Positions 1 to 8,719 of a DNA stretch of 64,000 bases are shown piece by piece (the first letter of the stretch is position 1; every line of letters starts with the position of its first letter). The notes beneath the pieces are model-generated. The model was not told the origin of the DNA. It did not search any database and worked only from the letters and a program-made list of their open reading frames with translations. Where the stretch lies: positions 62,001 to 126,000 of the forward strand of contig NZ_JARVKY010000009.1 in the NCBI RefSeq assembly GCF_029813785.1. The letters run 5' to 3'. A program made the translations under genes and the position numbers. Origin of the DNA: Streptomyces sp. DH41. Its GTDB lineage: Bacteria > Actinomycetota > Actinomycetes > Streptomycetales > Streptomycetaceae.

Positions 1-49
1 CGGCGAGGGCTTCGCCCAGCGGATCACCGCCCGCCGCGCCGGCGCCTGA
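1..49 (+). CDS. C-terminal end of an upstream gene (partial)
   Basis: A reading frame enters from the left edge and stops at TGA 47-49; only about 15 residues are visible. It ends 28 bp before hsaF in the same orientation. In actinobacterial steroid clusters the gene next to hsaF is usually hsaG (acylating acetaldehyde dehydrogenase), and HsaF and HsaG form a complex. That identity is inferred from position only. Confidence 0.4.
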   Translation, partial: GEGFAQRITARRAGA

Positions 50-77
50 GACCCGCTCACCGAGGAGTACACGAGCC

Positions 78-1130
78 ATGCCCTACAGCACAGATCTGGA
101 CATCCGCGTCACCGACTCGTCCCTCAGGGACGGATCGCACGCCAAGCAGCACCAGTTCACCGTCGACCACGTCACCTCGATCGTGGCCGCCCTCGACGAC
201 GCGGGCGTGCCGGTCATCGAGGTCACGCACGGGGACGGCCTCGGCGGGTCCTCCTTCAACTACGGCTTCAGCCACACCCCCGAGCAGGAACTCATCAAGG
301 CCGCCGTGAAGACCGCCCGGCGGGCGAGGATCGCCTTCCTGATGCTGCCCGGCCTCGGCCTCCAGGACGACATCCGCGAGGCCGCCGACAACGGCGCCTC
401 CATCTGCCGTATCGCCACCCACTGCACCGAGGCCGACATCGCCGTCCAGCACTTCGGACTCGCCCGCGACCTGGGCCTGGAGACCGTCGGGTTCCTGATG
501 ATGTCGCACAGCAGCCCGCCCGGGGAACTGGCCCGGCAGGCCCGGATCATGGCCGACGCCGGCTGCCAGTGCGTGTACGTCGTCGACTCCGCCGGCGCCC
601 TCGTCATGGAGGAGACCAGCGACCGCGTCGCCGCCCTGGTCGCCGAACTCGGTGACGACGCCCAGGTCGGCTTCCACGGCCACGAGAACCTGGGCCTCGG
701 CGTCGCCAACTCGGTCCTCGCCGTGCGTGCCGGCGCCACCCAGATCGACGGATCGACCCGCCGGTTCGGCGCGGGCGCGGGCAACACCCCCGTCGAGGGG
801 TTCGCCGCGGTCGCCGAACGCCTGGGCATCCGTACCGGCATCGACGTACTGAAGATCATCGACGCGGCGGAGGACGTGGTGCGGCCCGTCATGGACGGCG
901 AGTGCCTGCTCGACCGCATGTCGCTGACCATGGGCTACGCCGGTGTCTACTCCAGTTTCCTGAAGCACGCCGCCCGTCAGGCCGACAAGTACCGGGTGTC
1001 CGGCGCCGAGATCCTGCTGGAGGCGGGCCGCCGAAGGCTCGTCGGCGGCCAGGAGGACCAGCTCATCGAGATCGCGGTCGCCCTGGCGGCCAAGGGCCAC
1101 ACCACCGCACAGACCACTCCGGGGAAGTGA
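78..1130 (+). CDS. hsaF: 4-hydroxy-2-oxoacid aldolase (HsaF/DmpG family)
   Basis: 350 aa, the normal length for this family. The N-terminus has the HMGL-like TIM-barrel signature [17 protein letters not shown], with the Arg-Asp pair and the His that bind metal and pyruvate enolate; the C-terminal ~70 residues form the helical domain that contacts the partner dehydrogenase. Family role: divalent-metal class II cleavage of 4-hydroxy-2-oxohexanoate (or oxovalerate) to pyruvate and an aldehyde that is channelled to HsaG. This is the last step for the ring A/B fragment of steroids. The ATG at 78 follows GAGGAG at 62-67. It is the first complete gene of the run hsaF-hsaA2-hsaC. Confidence 0.9.
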   Translation: MPYSTDLDIRVTDSSLRDGSHAKQHQFTVDHVTSIVAALDDAGVPVIEVTHGDGLGGSSFNYGFSHTPEQELIKAAVKTARRARIAFLMLPGLGLQDDIREAADNGASICRIATHCTEADIAVQHFGLARDLGLETVGFLMMSHSSPPGELARQARIMADAGCQCVYVVDSAGALVMEETSDRVAALVAELGDDAQVGFHGHENLGLGVANSVLAVRAGATQIDGSTRRFGAGAGNTPVEGFAAVAERLGIRTGIDVLKIIDAAEDVVRPVMDGECLLDRMSLTMGYAGVYSSFLKHAARQADKYRVSGAEILLEAGRRRLVGGQEDQLIEIAVALAAKGHTTAQTTPGK

Positions 1131-1137
1131 GAGAGCC

Positions 1138-2322
1138 ATGTCCAATCCCGTACTCGAGGCAGTCGAGGCGCGCGCCGACGAGATCAGCGCGCTCGGCCCC
1201 GCCAGCGAAGCGCTCGGCAGGCTCGACGACCAGGCCGTCAAGATCATGCGGGACGTCGGCGCGATCCGCATGCTCCAGCCGAAGACCTACGGCGGTCTCG
1301 AACTGCATCCGCGCGAGTTCGCCGAGACCGTGATGCGGATCGCCGCCTGCGACGGCGCCACCGGCTGGGTCGCGGGCGTCGTCGGCGTCCACCCGTGGGA
1401 GATGGCGATGGCCGACCCCCGGGTCCAGGAGGAGGTCTGGGGCGAGGACCCCGACACCTGGATCGCCTCGCCGTACGCGCCGATGGGCCTGCTGCGGCCC
1501 GTCGACGGCGGCTACCTCTTCAACGGCCGCTGGCAGTTCTCCTCCGGCACCGACCACTGCGAGTGGATCTTCCTCGGCGGCTTCCTCACCGACCCCGACG
1601 GCACCCGGCTGAGCCCTCCCCAGTCGGTGCACGTCATCCTGCCGCGCGCCGACTACACGATCGTCGAGGACTCCTGGGACGTCGTCGGGCTGCGCGGCAC
1701 CGGCAGCAAGGACGTCATCGTCGAGGACGCCTTCGTGCCCGCCCACCGGGTCATCGAGTACGCGAAGGTCGTGGACGGCTCCCTGGCCGCCGAGTCCGGG
1801 CTGGCCAACCCCGCCTACCGGCTGCCGTTCTCCGCCGCCTTCCCGCTCGGCATCACCTCCGCCGTGATCGGCATGTGCGAGGGCGCCCTCGCACACCACC
1901 TCGCCTACCAGCGCGACCGCGTCCAGATCACCGGCCAGGCCGTGCGGGACGACCCGTACGTCCTCTACGCCGTCGGTGACGCGGCGGCCGAGATCGCGGC
2001 CTCCCGCTCCGCGCTGCTGGACAACGTCTGCCAGATGTACGACATGGTCGCCGCCGGACAGGAGATCACCTTCGAGCGGCGGGCGGTCGGCCGGCGCACC
2101 CAGGCCGCCGCCGCCTGGCGGGCGGTCCGCGCGGTCGACGAGATCGTCGCCCGCTCCGGCGGCAACGCGATGCGCCTGGACAACCCGATCCAGCGCTTCT
2201 GGCGCGACGTGCACACGGGCCTCGCACACGCCATCCACGTACCGGGCTCCGTCTTCCACGCCTCGGCCCTGACGGAGATCGGCGTCGAGCCGCCCCAGGG
2301 ACCGATGCGTTCGATGATCTGA
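1138..2322 (+). CDS. HsaA-type flavin-dependent monooxygenase, oxygenase component (paralogue)
   Basis: 394 aa with an acyl-CoA-dehydrogenase fold; group D two-component monooxygenases of the HsaA/HpaB-like type look like this. HsaA ortho-hydroxylates 3-HSA to the catechol 3,4-DHSA using reduced flavin from the reductase HsaB. Seen: LQPKTYGGLELHP, WQFSSGTDHCEW and DVVGLRGTGSKD, all aligning with the family. It sits 7 bp after hsaF and just upstream of hsaC, the ring-cleavage enzyme, which fits production of a catechol. A second HsaA-like protein at 27907-29073 resembles mycobacterial HsaA more closely (its C-terminus ends in a FGL...V motif that this copy lacks), so this one may take a different phenol. 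No hsaB reductase is in the window. Confidence 0.8.
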   Translation: MSNPVLEAVEARADEISALGPASEALGRLDDQAVKIMRDVGAIRMLQPKTYGGLELHPREFAETVMRIAACDGATGWVAGVVGVHPWEMAMADPRVQEEVWGEDPDTWIASPYAPMGLLRPVDGGYLFNGRWQFSSGTDHCEWIFLGGFLTDPDGTRLSPPQSVHVILPRADYTIVEDSWDVVGLRGTGSKDVIVEDAFVPAHRVIEYAKVVDGSLAAESGLANPAYRLPFSAAFPLGITSAVIGMCEGALAHHLAYQRDRVQITGQAVRDDPYVLYAVGDAAAEIAASRSALLDNVCQMYDMVAAGQEITFERRAVGRRTQAAAAWRAVRAVDEIVARSGGNAMRLDNPIQRFWRDVHTGLAHAIHVPGSVFHASALTEIGVEPPQGPMRSMI

Positions 2323-2395
2323 GGCCCGCTCCGAGGAAGTCCCGACGACGAAGCCCCGACGACGACGAAGCCCCGAGGACGAGGAAGTGGAACAC

Positions 2396-3328
2396 ATGAC
2401 GCAGATCCGAGGGCTCGGATATCTCCGGGTCCAGACCCGTGACATCGACCGCTGGCGCGAACTCACCGTGGACGCCCTCGGGTTCGCCGAAGGCACGGGA
2501 CCCGAGCCCGACGGCCTGTACCTGCGGATGGACGAGCGCCGCGCCCGGCTCGTCGTCCTGCCCGGGGACGGCGACCGGGTGCTGTCGGTCGGCTGGGAGG
2601 TACGGGACCAGTTCGCGCTGGCCGCGGTCGGCCGCGCCGTCGAGGCGTCCGGTACGGCCGTGAAGCTGCTCAGCCAGGAGGAGGCCGACGACCGCGGCGT
2701 GGAGCAGGCCATCGCCTTCGAGGACCCGGCCGGCGTGCCCGTCGAGGTGTTCTTCGCCCCGATCCTCGACCACAGCCCCGTACTGACCGGCCTCGGGCAG
2801 CGGTTCGTCACCGGCGGTCAGGGCATGGGACACGTCGTGCTGCCCACCACCGCCATGGACGACACGGTCGCCTTCTACACCGAGGTGCTCGGCTTCCTGC
2901 CGCGCGGCGGCATCCGGCTCAGCGGCCAGGCCCCCGACGCCCCGCCCCGCCGGGTGCGCTTCATGGGAGTCAACGAACGCCACCACAGCCTCGCCGTCTG
3001 CCCCGCCCCGCACAGCGGGGAACCCGGCCTCGTCCACCTGATGGTCGAGGTGGACACCCTGGACGCGGTCGGCCGCGCCCTCGACAACGTGGGCAGGCAG
3101 GGCTTCTCGCTCTCCTCCACGCTGGGCCGGCACACCAACGACAAGATGGTGTCCTTCTACGTGCGCGCCCCCGGCGGCTGGGACATCGAGTACGGCTGCG
3201 AGGGGATGCGCGTCGACGAGCGGCACTACACCGCCGAGGAGATCACCGCCGACAGCTACTGGGGCCACGACTGGTCCGGTTCCGAGCCGCTGGCCGCCTT
3301 CGCCCCGCGGCCCGGGTCCGACACGTGA
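2396..3328 (+). CDS. hsaC: Extradiol catechol dioxygenase (3,4-DHSA dioxygenase)
   Basis: 310 aa type I extradiol dioxygenase of two tandem vicinal-oxygen-chelate modules. The Fe(II) ligands are visible in the C-terminal half: His146 in GMGHVV, His214 in GLVHLMVEVD and Glu265 in GWDIEYGCEG, at the spacing known for HsaC. It performs meta-cleavage of the steroid catechol (ring A) to 4,9-DSHA. The ATG at 2396 is preferred over GTG 2387 because GAGGAAG at 2381-2387 then lies 8 nt upstream. The stop overlaps the GTG of the next gene (GTGA). The product should go to HsaD, which is not in this window. Confidence 0.92.
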   Translation: MTQIRGLGYLRVQTRDIDRWRELTVDALGFAEGTGPEPDGLYLRMDERRARLVVLPGDGDRVLSVGWEVRDQFALAAVGRAVEASGTAVKLLSQEEADDRGVEQAIAFEDPAGVPVEVFFAPILDHSPVLTGLGQRFVTGGQGMGHVVLPTTAMDDTVAFYTEVLGFLPRGGIRLSGQAPDAPPRRVRFMGVNERHHSLAVCPAPHSGEPGLVHLMVEVDTLDAVGRALDNVGRQGFSLSSTLGRHTNDKMVSFYVRAPGGWDIEYGCEGMRVDERHYTAEEITADSYWGHDWSGSEPLAAFAPRPGSDT

Positions 3329-4803
3329 GCGGATCCCGCCCGGTGACACCCGTCCGCGCCCGGGACGTCACCCACTACGCCGCCGAGACCGACGTGCTGG
3401 TCGTCGGCTTCGGCTGCGCGGGCGCCGCCGCCGCGTTCGAGGCCGCGTCGGCCGGCGCCGACGTCCTGGTCCTGGAACGGGCGGGCGGCCCCGGCGGGTC
3501 GTCGGCGCTCTCCGGCGGCGAGCTGTACCTGGGCGGCGGGACCGAGGTGCAGAAGGCCTGCGGTTTCGAGGACGGCCCGGACGACATGTTCGGCTACCTC
3601 AAGGCGGCCCTCGGCCCGCACGCCGACGAGGACAAGCTGCGCCTGTACTGCGACGGGAGCGCGGCCCACTTCCAGTGGTTCGTGGACCGCGGCCTCACCT
3701 TCGAGCCCACCCTGTGGGACGCTCCCACCTGGATGCCGACCACCCGGGACGGCCTGATGTGGCTGGGCGAGAACGCCTGGCCGTACAACGAGATCGCCCG
3801 GCCCGCACCGCGCGGCCACCGCTGCGCCACCGAGGCCTACGGCGGCTGGCTGGTGATGGAGAAGCTGGTCGCCGCCGCCGAGGGCGCGGGCGCCGTGGCG
3901 CACGCCGACACCCTGGCCACGGCGCTGATCGTGGACGACGCGGGCCGGGTCGTCGGCGTCACCGCCCGCCGGCACGGCGAGGACCTGGCGTACCGGGCGC
4001 GCGGGGGAGTGGTGCTGACCACCGGAGGCTTCGCGGACAACGAGGAGATGCTCGCCGACCACGCCCCGCACCTGATCGCCCACGGCAGGGTCAGCGACGG
4101 ACTCGACGACGGCAGCGGCATCCGGATGGCCGCCGCGCTCGGCGCCGCCACCCGCCGCATGGGCACGGTCGAGCTGGCCCTGACCGCGCTGCCCGCCCTC
4201 GCCGTCCGGGGCATGCTGGTCAACGGGCACGGGCAGCGCTTCGTCAACGAGGACGTGTACCCGGGCCTGTTCAGCGTCGCCGCCGTGCTGACCCAGCCCG
4301 CCCCCTACTGGGTGATCGTCGACGAGGAGGGCTACGAGTCGGTCCCCGAGCGCGAACGCTGGGGCGTCGTCCCCCGGTTCGTCTCTCAGACCCTGGGCGA
4401 GCTGGAGACCGAACTCGGCATGCCGCCGGGCGCCCTGGAGTCGGCCGTCGCCACCTACAACACGTACGCGGCGCGCGGGCAGGACCCGTACTTCCACAAG
4501 GACCCGCGCTGGCTCCGCCCGCTGAAGGGGCCGTTCGCGGCCGTCGACCCGAGGGCCGGCTTCCACCAGGGCGGGCGCCCCGGCGCCGGCGCCGGGACGG
4601 GCGTCGCCGGCTTCACCCTGGGCGGGCTGCGCACCACCGTGGACGGTGCCGTGCTCGACGTGTCCGGCGCCGTCCTGCCCGGCCTGTTCGCCGCGGGCCG
4701 GGCGGCCTCCGGCATCCACGGCGAGGGATACGTCAGCGGTACGTCGCTCGGCGACGGCACGTTCTTCGGCCGCCGGGCGGGAGTGGCGGCGGCGCGCGGC
4801 TAG
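3325..4803 (+). CDS. KstD/fumarate-reductase-family FAD oxidoreductase
   Basis: 492 aa. An N-terminal FAD-binding Rossmann motif (VLVVGFGCAGAAAAFEAA, then the LERAGGPGGSSALSGG stretch) and a C-terminal FAD motif (GLFAAGRAASGIHGEGYVSG) mark the flavoprotein family that holds ketosteroid dehydrogenases, fumarate reductases and urocanate reductase. It lacks the YPGPG-type C-terminal signature of true Delta1-KstD, which is present in the gene at 23699. The substrate is therefore open: another ketosteroid desaturation, such as Delta4(5alpha), or an enoate reduction. It is translationally coupled to hsaC by a GTGA overlap and is the last gene of the run, followed by a hairpin. Confidence 0.75.
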   Translation: MSGSRPVTPVRARDVTHYAAETDVLVVGFGCAGAAAAFEAASAGADVLVLERAGGPGGSSALSGGELYLGGGTEVQKACGFEDGPDDMFGYLKAALGPHADEDKLRLYCDGSAAHFQWFVDRGLTFEPTLWDAPTWMPTTRDGLMWLGENAWPYNEIARPAPRGHRCATEAYGGWLVMEKLVAAAEGAGAVAHADTLATALIVDDAGRVVGVTARRHGEDLAYRARGGVVLTTGGFADNEEMLADHAPHLIAHGRVSDGLDDGSGIRMAAALGAATRRMGTVELALTALPALAVRGMLVNGHGQRFVNEDVYPGLFSVAAVLTQPAPYWVIVDEEGYESVPERERWGVVPRFVSQTLGELETELGMPPGALESAVATYNTYAARGQDPYFHKDPRWLRPLKGPFAAVDPRAGFHQGGRPGAGAGTGVAGFTLGGLRTTVDGAVLDVSGAVLPGLFAAGRAASGIHGEGYVSGTSLGDGTFFGRRAGVAAARG

Positions 4804-4826
4804 GGCGCGGGGGAGTGGCACACGGA

Positions 4827-4867
4827 AAGGAGGCCGGGTACGCGAGGGGCGCGTACCCGGCCTCCTT
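4827..4867. terminator. Bidirectional hairpin between convergent genes
   Basis: A perfect inverted repeat with 18-bp arms (4827-4844 and 4850-4867) and a 5-nt loop. It lies between the stop of the flavoprotein gene at 4803 and the end of the minus-strand gene at 4932. No T-run follows on the plus strand, as is common in Streptomyces. Confidence 0.85.
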
Positions 4868-4931
4868 CCCGTCACGTCCGCCGGGCCCGGGGGACGTGAC
4901 CCGGCGGACAGCGGTGGGGCCGGACCCGGTG

Positions 4932-5237
4932 CTACGGGATCCGGTCGGCGACAGCGGTGGGCTGCTCGCCGCCGTCCACGACCTCGATCGTGCCGCGCAG
5001 CGCGGCCTCGCGGATCGTGTCCCGCAGGGACCGGCAGCCCTCGAAGGCGCCGCCGGCCGGGTCGCGTTCCGCGCAGGCCGCCGTGGCCCGCGCGTTCCAC
5101 TGCACGCTCGTCTGCTGCCAGCTGCTCTTGCGCACCAGGACCTCGGCGGCACACCGGTCGCAGGCCAGCGGACGCATCGGCGCCCCGTCGGTGAGCCGGT
5201 GGTCGGGCCGGTGGGCGAGCCGGCTGCCGGGCCGCAT
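4932..5237 (-). CDS. Small four-Cys protein downstream of kshA
   Basis: 101 aa, translationally coupled to kshA by an ATGA overlap. It has a CDRC motif, the stretch KSSWQQTSVQWNA, and two further Cys residues (TAACAE, EGCRSL). The spacing could bind zinc or a small iron centre, but no standard ferredoxin motif is complete. I recall similar short proteins beside kshA in other actinobacteria, sometimes named ferredoxin-like; this was not checked. A role with the KshA Rieske oxygenase, such as electron transfer or assembly, is inferred from coupling only. KshB, the usual reductase, is absent from the window. Confidence 0.6.
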   Translation of the reverse strand: MRPGSRLAHRPDHRLTDGAPMRPLACDRCAAEVLVRKSSWQQTSVQWNARATAACAERDPAGGAFEGCRSLRDTIREAALRGTIEVVDGGEQPTAVADRIP

Positions 5238-6397
5238 CAGACCGGCCGGCTCTCGACGGCGGCGGCCCTGCGGGCGAGGTTCGCCTCGACCTCCTTCTGC
5301 CACGCCTCGACGGGCCGCGTGGTGTCCAGCTCGAACTCGAAGCGGTCGGTCATCTCCGGCGTCACGTCGGCGGCGTCGACGTAGAACTGCTCGTACCAGC
5401 GGCGGAGCTGGTAGACCGGGCCGTCCTCCTCGCACAGCAGCGGGTTGTCGATCCGCGTCTTGTTCTTCCAGATCTCGATGTCCTGCTCGAAGCCGAGCTT
5501 GATGAACTGCGCCATTCCCGCCGCGAGTTCGTCGGCGGCCTCGGCCGACAGCGACTCCGAGCGCCGGACGACGATGCCGTACTGCAGCACGAAGCGGTTC
5601 GCGTCCACCGGGTAGTGGCAGTTGATCAGGACCGACTGCACGTCACCGGTGTCGTAGTGGTAGGTGAGGTCGTCGATCATGAAGGACGGGCCGTGGTACG
5701 AGGCCACCGAGTCGCTGCCGGACGTCTTCGGCTTGCCGTCCTGCTCCTGGGGGCGGGCGTCGGGCCGGCCGGTGCCGCGCATGTACTGGGTGGCGGTGTG
5801 CCCTTCGAAGACGTTCTTGAAGTACGTCGGGAAGGAGTAGTGGACGTAGAAGAAGTGGGCCATGTCCACGACGTTGTCGACGACCTCGCGGCAGTTGGCG
5901 TCCACCACGGTCTCGTACCAGAGCCAGTCGGTCCACTCGTCGCTGGTGGCGCCCTCGATGCGGGGGACGGTCACGTCCGGGGGCGGGGGCTTGCCCTCCG
6001 GGTCGTTCCACACGAAGAGCATGCCGTCCTGGTCCAGGGTCGGCCAGGCCGCCGTACGGGCGCGCAGCGGGACCCGCTTGGAGTACGGGATCTGCTTGCA
6101 GCGGCCGTCGCCGCCCCAGCGCCAGTCGTGAAAGGGACAGGCGACCTGGTCGCCCTTGACCGTGCCCTGGGAGAGGTCGCCGCCCATGTGCCGGCAGTAC
6201 GCGTCCAGGACGTTGAGGGTGCCGTCGCCCGCCTGGAACACCACGAGCTTCTGGCCGAAGGCCCGCACCGAGTGCGGCTTGCCGTCCTTGTACTTCTCCG
6301 CGAGGCCCAGGCAGTGCCAGCCGCGTGCGAAGCGGGTGGGTGCCGCGGCCGCCTCGATGGCCCTGACGTCGTCGTGTGCTGACTCGACTGCGCTCAC
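5237..6397 (-). CDS. kshA: 3-ketosteroid 9alpha-hydroxylase, oxygenase component
   Basis: 386 aa, matching KshA length. Rieske [2Fe-2S] ligands: Cys68-x-His70 (CRHMGGD) and Cys87-x2-His90 (CPFHDW). The mononuclear iron site is in NVVDMAHFFYVHY, with His181 and His186 as ligands and Asp178 as the bridging acid. KshA hydroxylates C9 of AD/ADD-type 3-ketosteroids; with Delta1-desaturation by KstD this opens ring B to give 3-HSA. It diverges from the SDR at 6614, and a copy of the cluster-wide 17-bp motif lies 78 bp upstream of its ATG with a TACCGT hexamer 29 nt downstream of the motif. Confidence 0.95.
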   Translation of the reverse strand: MSAVESAHDDVRAIEAAAAPTRFARGWHCLGLAEKYKDGKPHSVRAFGQKLVVFQAGDGTLNVLDAYCRHMGGDLSQGTVKGDQVACPFHDWRWGGDGRCKQIPYSKRVPLRARTAAWPTLDQDGMLFVWNDPEGKPPPPDVTVPRIEGATSDEWTDWLWYETVVDANCREVVDNVVDMAHFFYVHYSFPTYFKNVFEGHTATQYMRGTGRPDARPQEQDGKPKTSGSDSVASYHGPSFMIDDLTYHYDTGDVQSVLINCHYPVDANRFVLQYGIVVRRSESLSAEAADELAAGMAQFIKLGFEQDIEIWKNKTRIDNPLLCEEDGPVYQLRRWYEQFYVDAADVTPEMTDRFEFELDTTRPVEAWQKEVEANLARRAAAVESRPV

Positions 6398-6474
6398 GTT
6401 GCTCTCATCCCCTCAGGACGCGTGGTCTCCACGGTCCGGACGGTAGGCGCGGACACCGCCGGCCACCCGGGGGT

Positions 6475-6491
6475 GTCCCACTGACCGGAAC
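6475..6491 (-). promoter_or_regulatory. 17-bp cluster motif, kshA promoter (site A)
   Basis: On the minus strand this reads GTTCCGGTCAGTGGGAC. A TACCGT hexamer begins 29 nt downstream (6440-6445), and the kshA ATG is 78 bp downstream. The motif is a partial inverted repeat, GTTCC-N7-GGGAC. Regulator unknown. Confidence 0.6.
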
Positions 6492-6519
6492 CGGGTGGTC
6501 GCGGGCGTACGAGGGGCCC

Positions 6520-6536
6520 GTCCCGGTCGGTGGGAC
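6520..6536 (+). promoter_or_regulatory. 17-bp cluster motif, SDR promoter (site B)
   Basis: Reads GTCCCGGTCGGTGGGAC, a perfect GTCCC-N7-GGGAC inverted repeat. TACAGT at 6565-6570 begins 28 nt downstream, and the TTG start of the SDR is at 6614. Sites A and B face away from each other in the divergent kshA/SDR region. Confidence 0.6.
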
Positions 6537-6613
6537 CGGGCCTGCGGCGTCCGTCCCGGCGGCGTACAGTCCGCCGCCCTGTCCGTCGGCATGCGCACCA
6601 GCGAGGAGTCGTC

Positions 6614-7360
6614 TTGAACCGTTTCGAGGGCGCGAACGTCCTGCTCACCGGGGCGGGGTCCGGCATCGGGCGGGCCACCGCCCTGCGGCTGGTCTTTGAG
6701 GGCGCGGCCGTGTTCGCCGTCGACCTGTCCGGCGAGGGCCTGGCCGAGACCGTCGCCGCCGCCTCCGGTCCCGGGCGGATCACGGCCCACGTCGCCGACG
6801 TCGCCGACGAGGGAGCGGTGGTGGCCGCCGTGCGGGCGGCCGCCGGTGAACTCGGCGGCATCGACGTACTGGTGAACGTGGCCGGTATCCACCGCACGAC
6901 GCCCATCGACCGGCTGACCGTCGCCGACCTGCAACGGCTCTTCACGGTCAACGCCGTCGGTACCGCCCTGTTCTGCCGGGAGGCGCTGCCCCTCCTGCCG
7001 GACCGCACCGGCGTCATCGTCAACGTCGCCTCGTCGGCCGCGTCGCACGGCAATCCGTACATGACCGCCTACGCCGCCTCCAAGGGCGCCGTCCTCGGCT
7101 TCTCGCTCTCCCTGGCCGCCGAGGTCGCGCACCGCGGGATCCGCGTCGTGCCCGTCTCGCCCGGCTCGGTCGCCACACCGCTGGCGGGGCCGCACGTGCT
7201 GCCGCCGGAGCTGGACACCTCGTACTACGAGCGGATCCGTTCCCCCTTCGGCGCCGCCGAGCCGGAGCAGATCGCGGGGGTGATCGCCTTCGCGGCGTCG
7301 CGGGACGCGGGGTACCTCACGGGGGCCGAGCTGCGGGTGGACGGCGGGTCGCACATCTGA
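6614..7360 (+). CDS. Short-chain dehydrogenase/reductase
   Basis: 248 aa classical SDR: cofactor motif TGAGSGIG near residue 10, NVAG, catalytic Ser in VASSAAS and Tyr-x3-Lys in YAASK, and a C-terminal GAELRVDGGSHI. The TTG at 6614 is chosen because GAGGAG at 6603-6608 lies 5 nt upstream and the cofactor domain then begins at residue 6. Position beside kshA and a shared regulatory motif suggest oxidation or reduction of a hydroxysteroid; the position acted on cannot be read from sequence. Confidence 0.75.
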   Translation: MNRFEGANVLLTGAGSGIGRATALRLVFEGAAVFAVDLSGEGLAETVAAASGPGRITAHVADVADEGAVVAAVRAAAGELGGIDVLVNVAGIHRTTPIDRLTVADLQRLFTVNAVGTALFCREALPLLPDRTGVIVNVASSAASHGNPYMTAYAASKGAVLGFSLSLAAEVAHRGIRVVPVSPGSVATPLAGPHVLPPELDTSYYERIRSPFGAAEPEQIAGVIAFAASRDAGYLTGAELRVDGGSHI

Positions 7361-7443
7361 GGGCGCGCAAGGGAAGCCGTGCGTCTCCGGGTGGCCGCGG
7401 GGGCGGTCGCGGGCGGCGAAGGTCGACCACGGTCGACCACGGG

Positions 7444-7460
7444 TGGCCACTGAGCGGGAC
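7444..7460 (+). promoter_or_regulatory. 17-bp cluster motif, fadA5 promoter (site C)
   Basis: Reads TGGCCACTGAGCGGGAC. Downstream is a good promoter: TTGTCT (7467-7472), 17 bp, then TAGTTT (7490-7495), whose first base is 29 nt after the motif. Two tandem GGTCGACCAC decamers (7421-7440) sit just upstream. Confidence 0.6.
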
Positions 7461-7476
7461 TGGGCCTTGTCTGTTT

Positions 7477-8710
<1,234 letters not shown>

Positions 8711-8719
8711 GGAGCCGTC

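Noticed and set aside
2387-2395. GTG 2387 as start of hsaC.
   Set aside because: The ribosome site GAGGAAG overlaps this codon; ATG 2396 has correct spacing.
7421-7440. Tandem GGTCGACCAC decamers as a separate operator.
   Set aside because: Only two copies, found nowhere else in the window, and far upstream of the predicted promoter.
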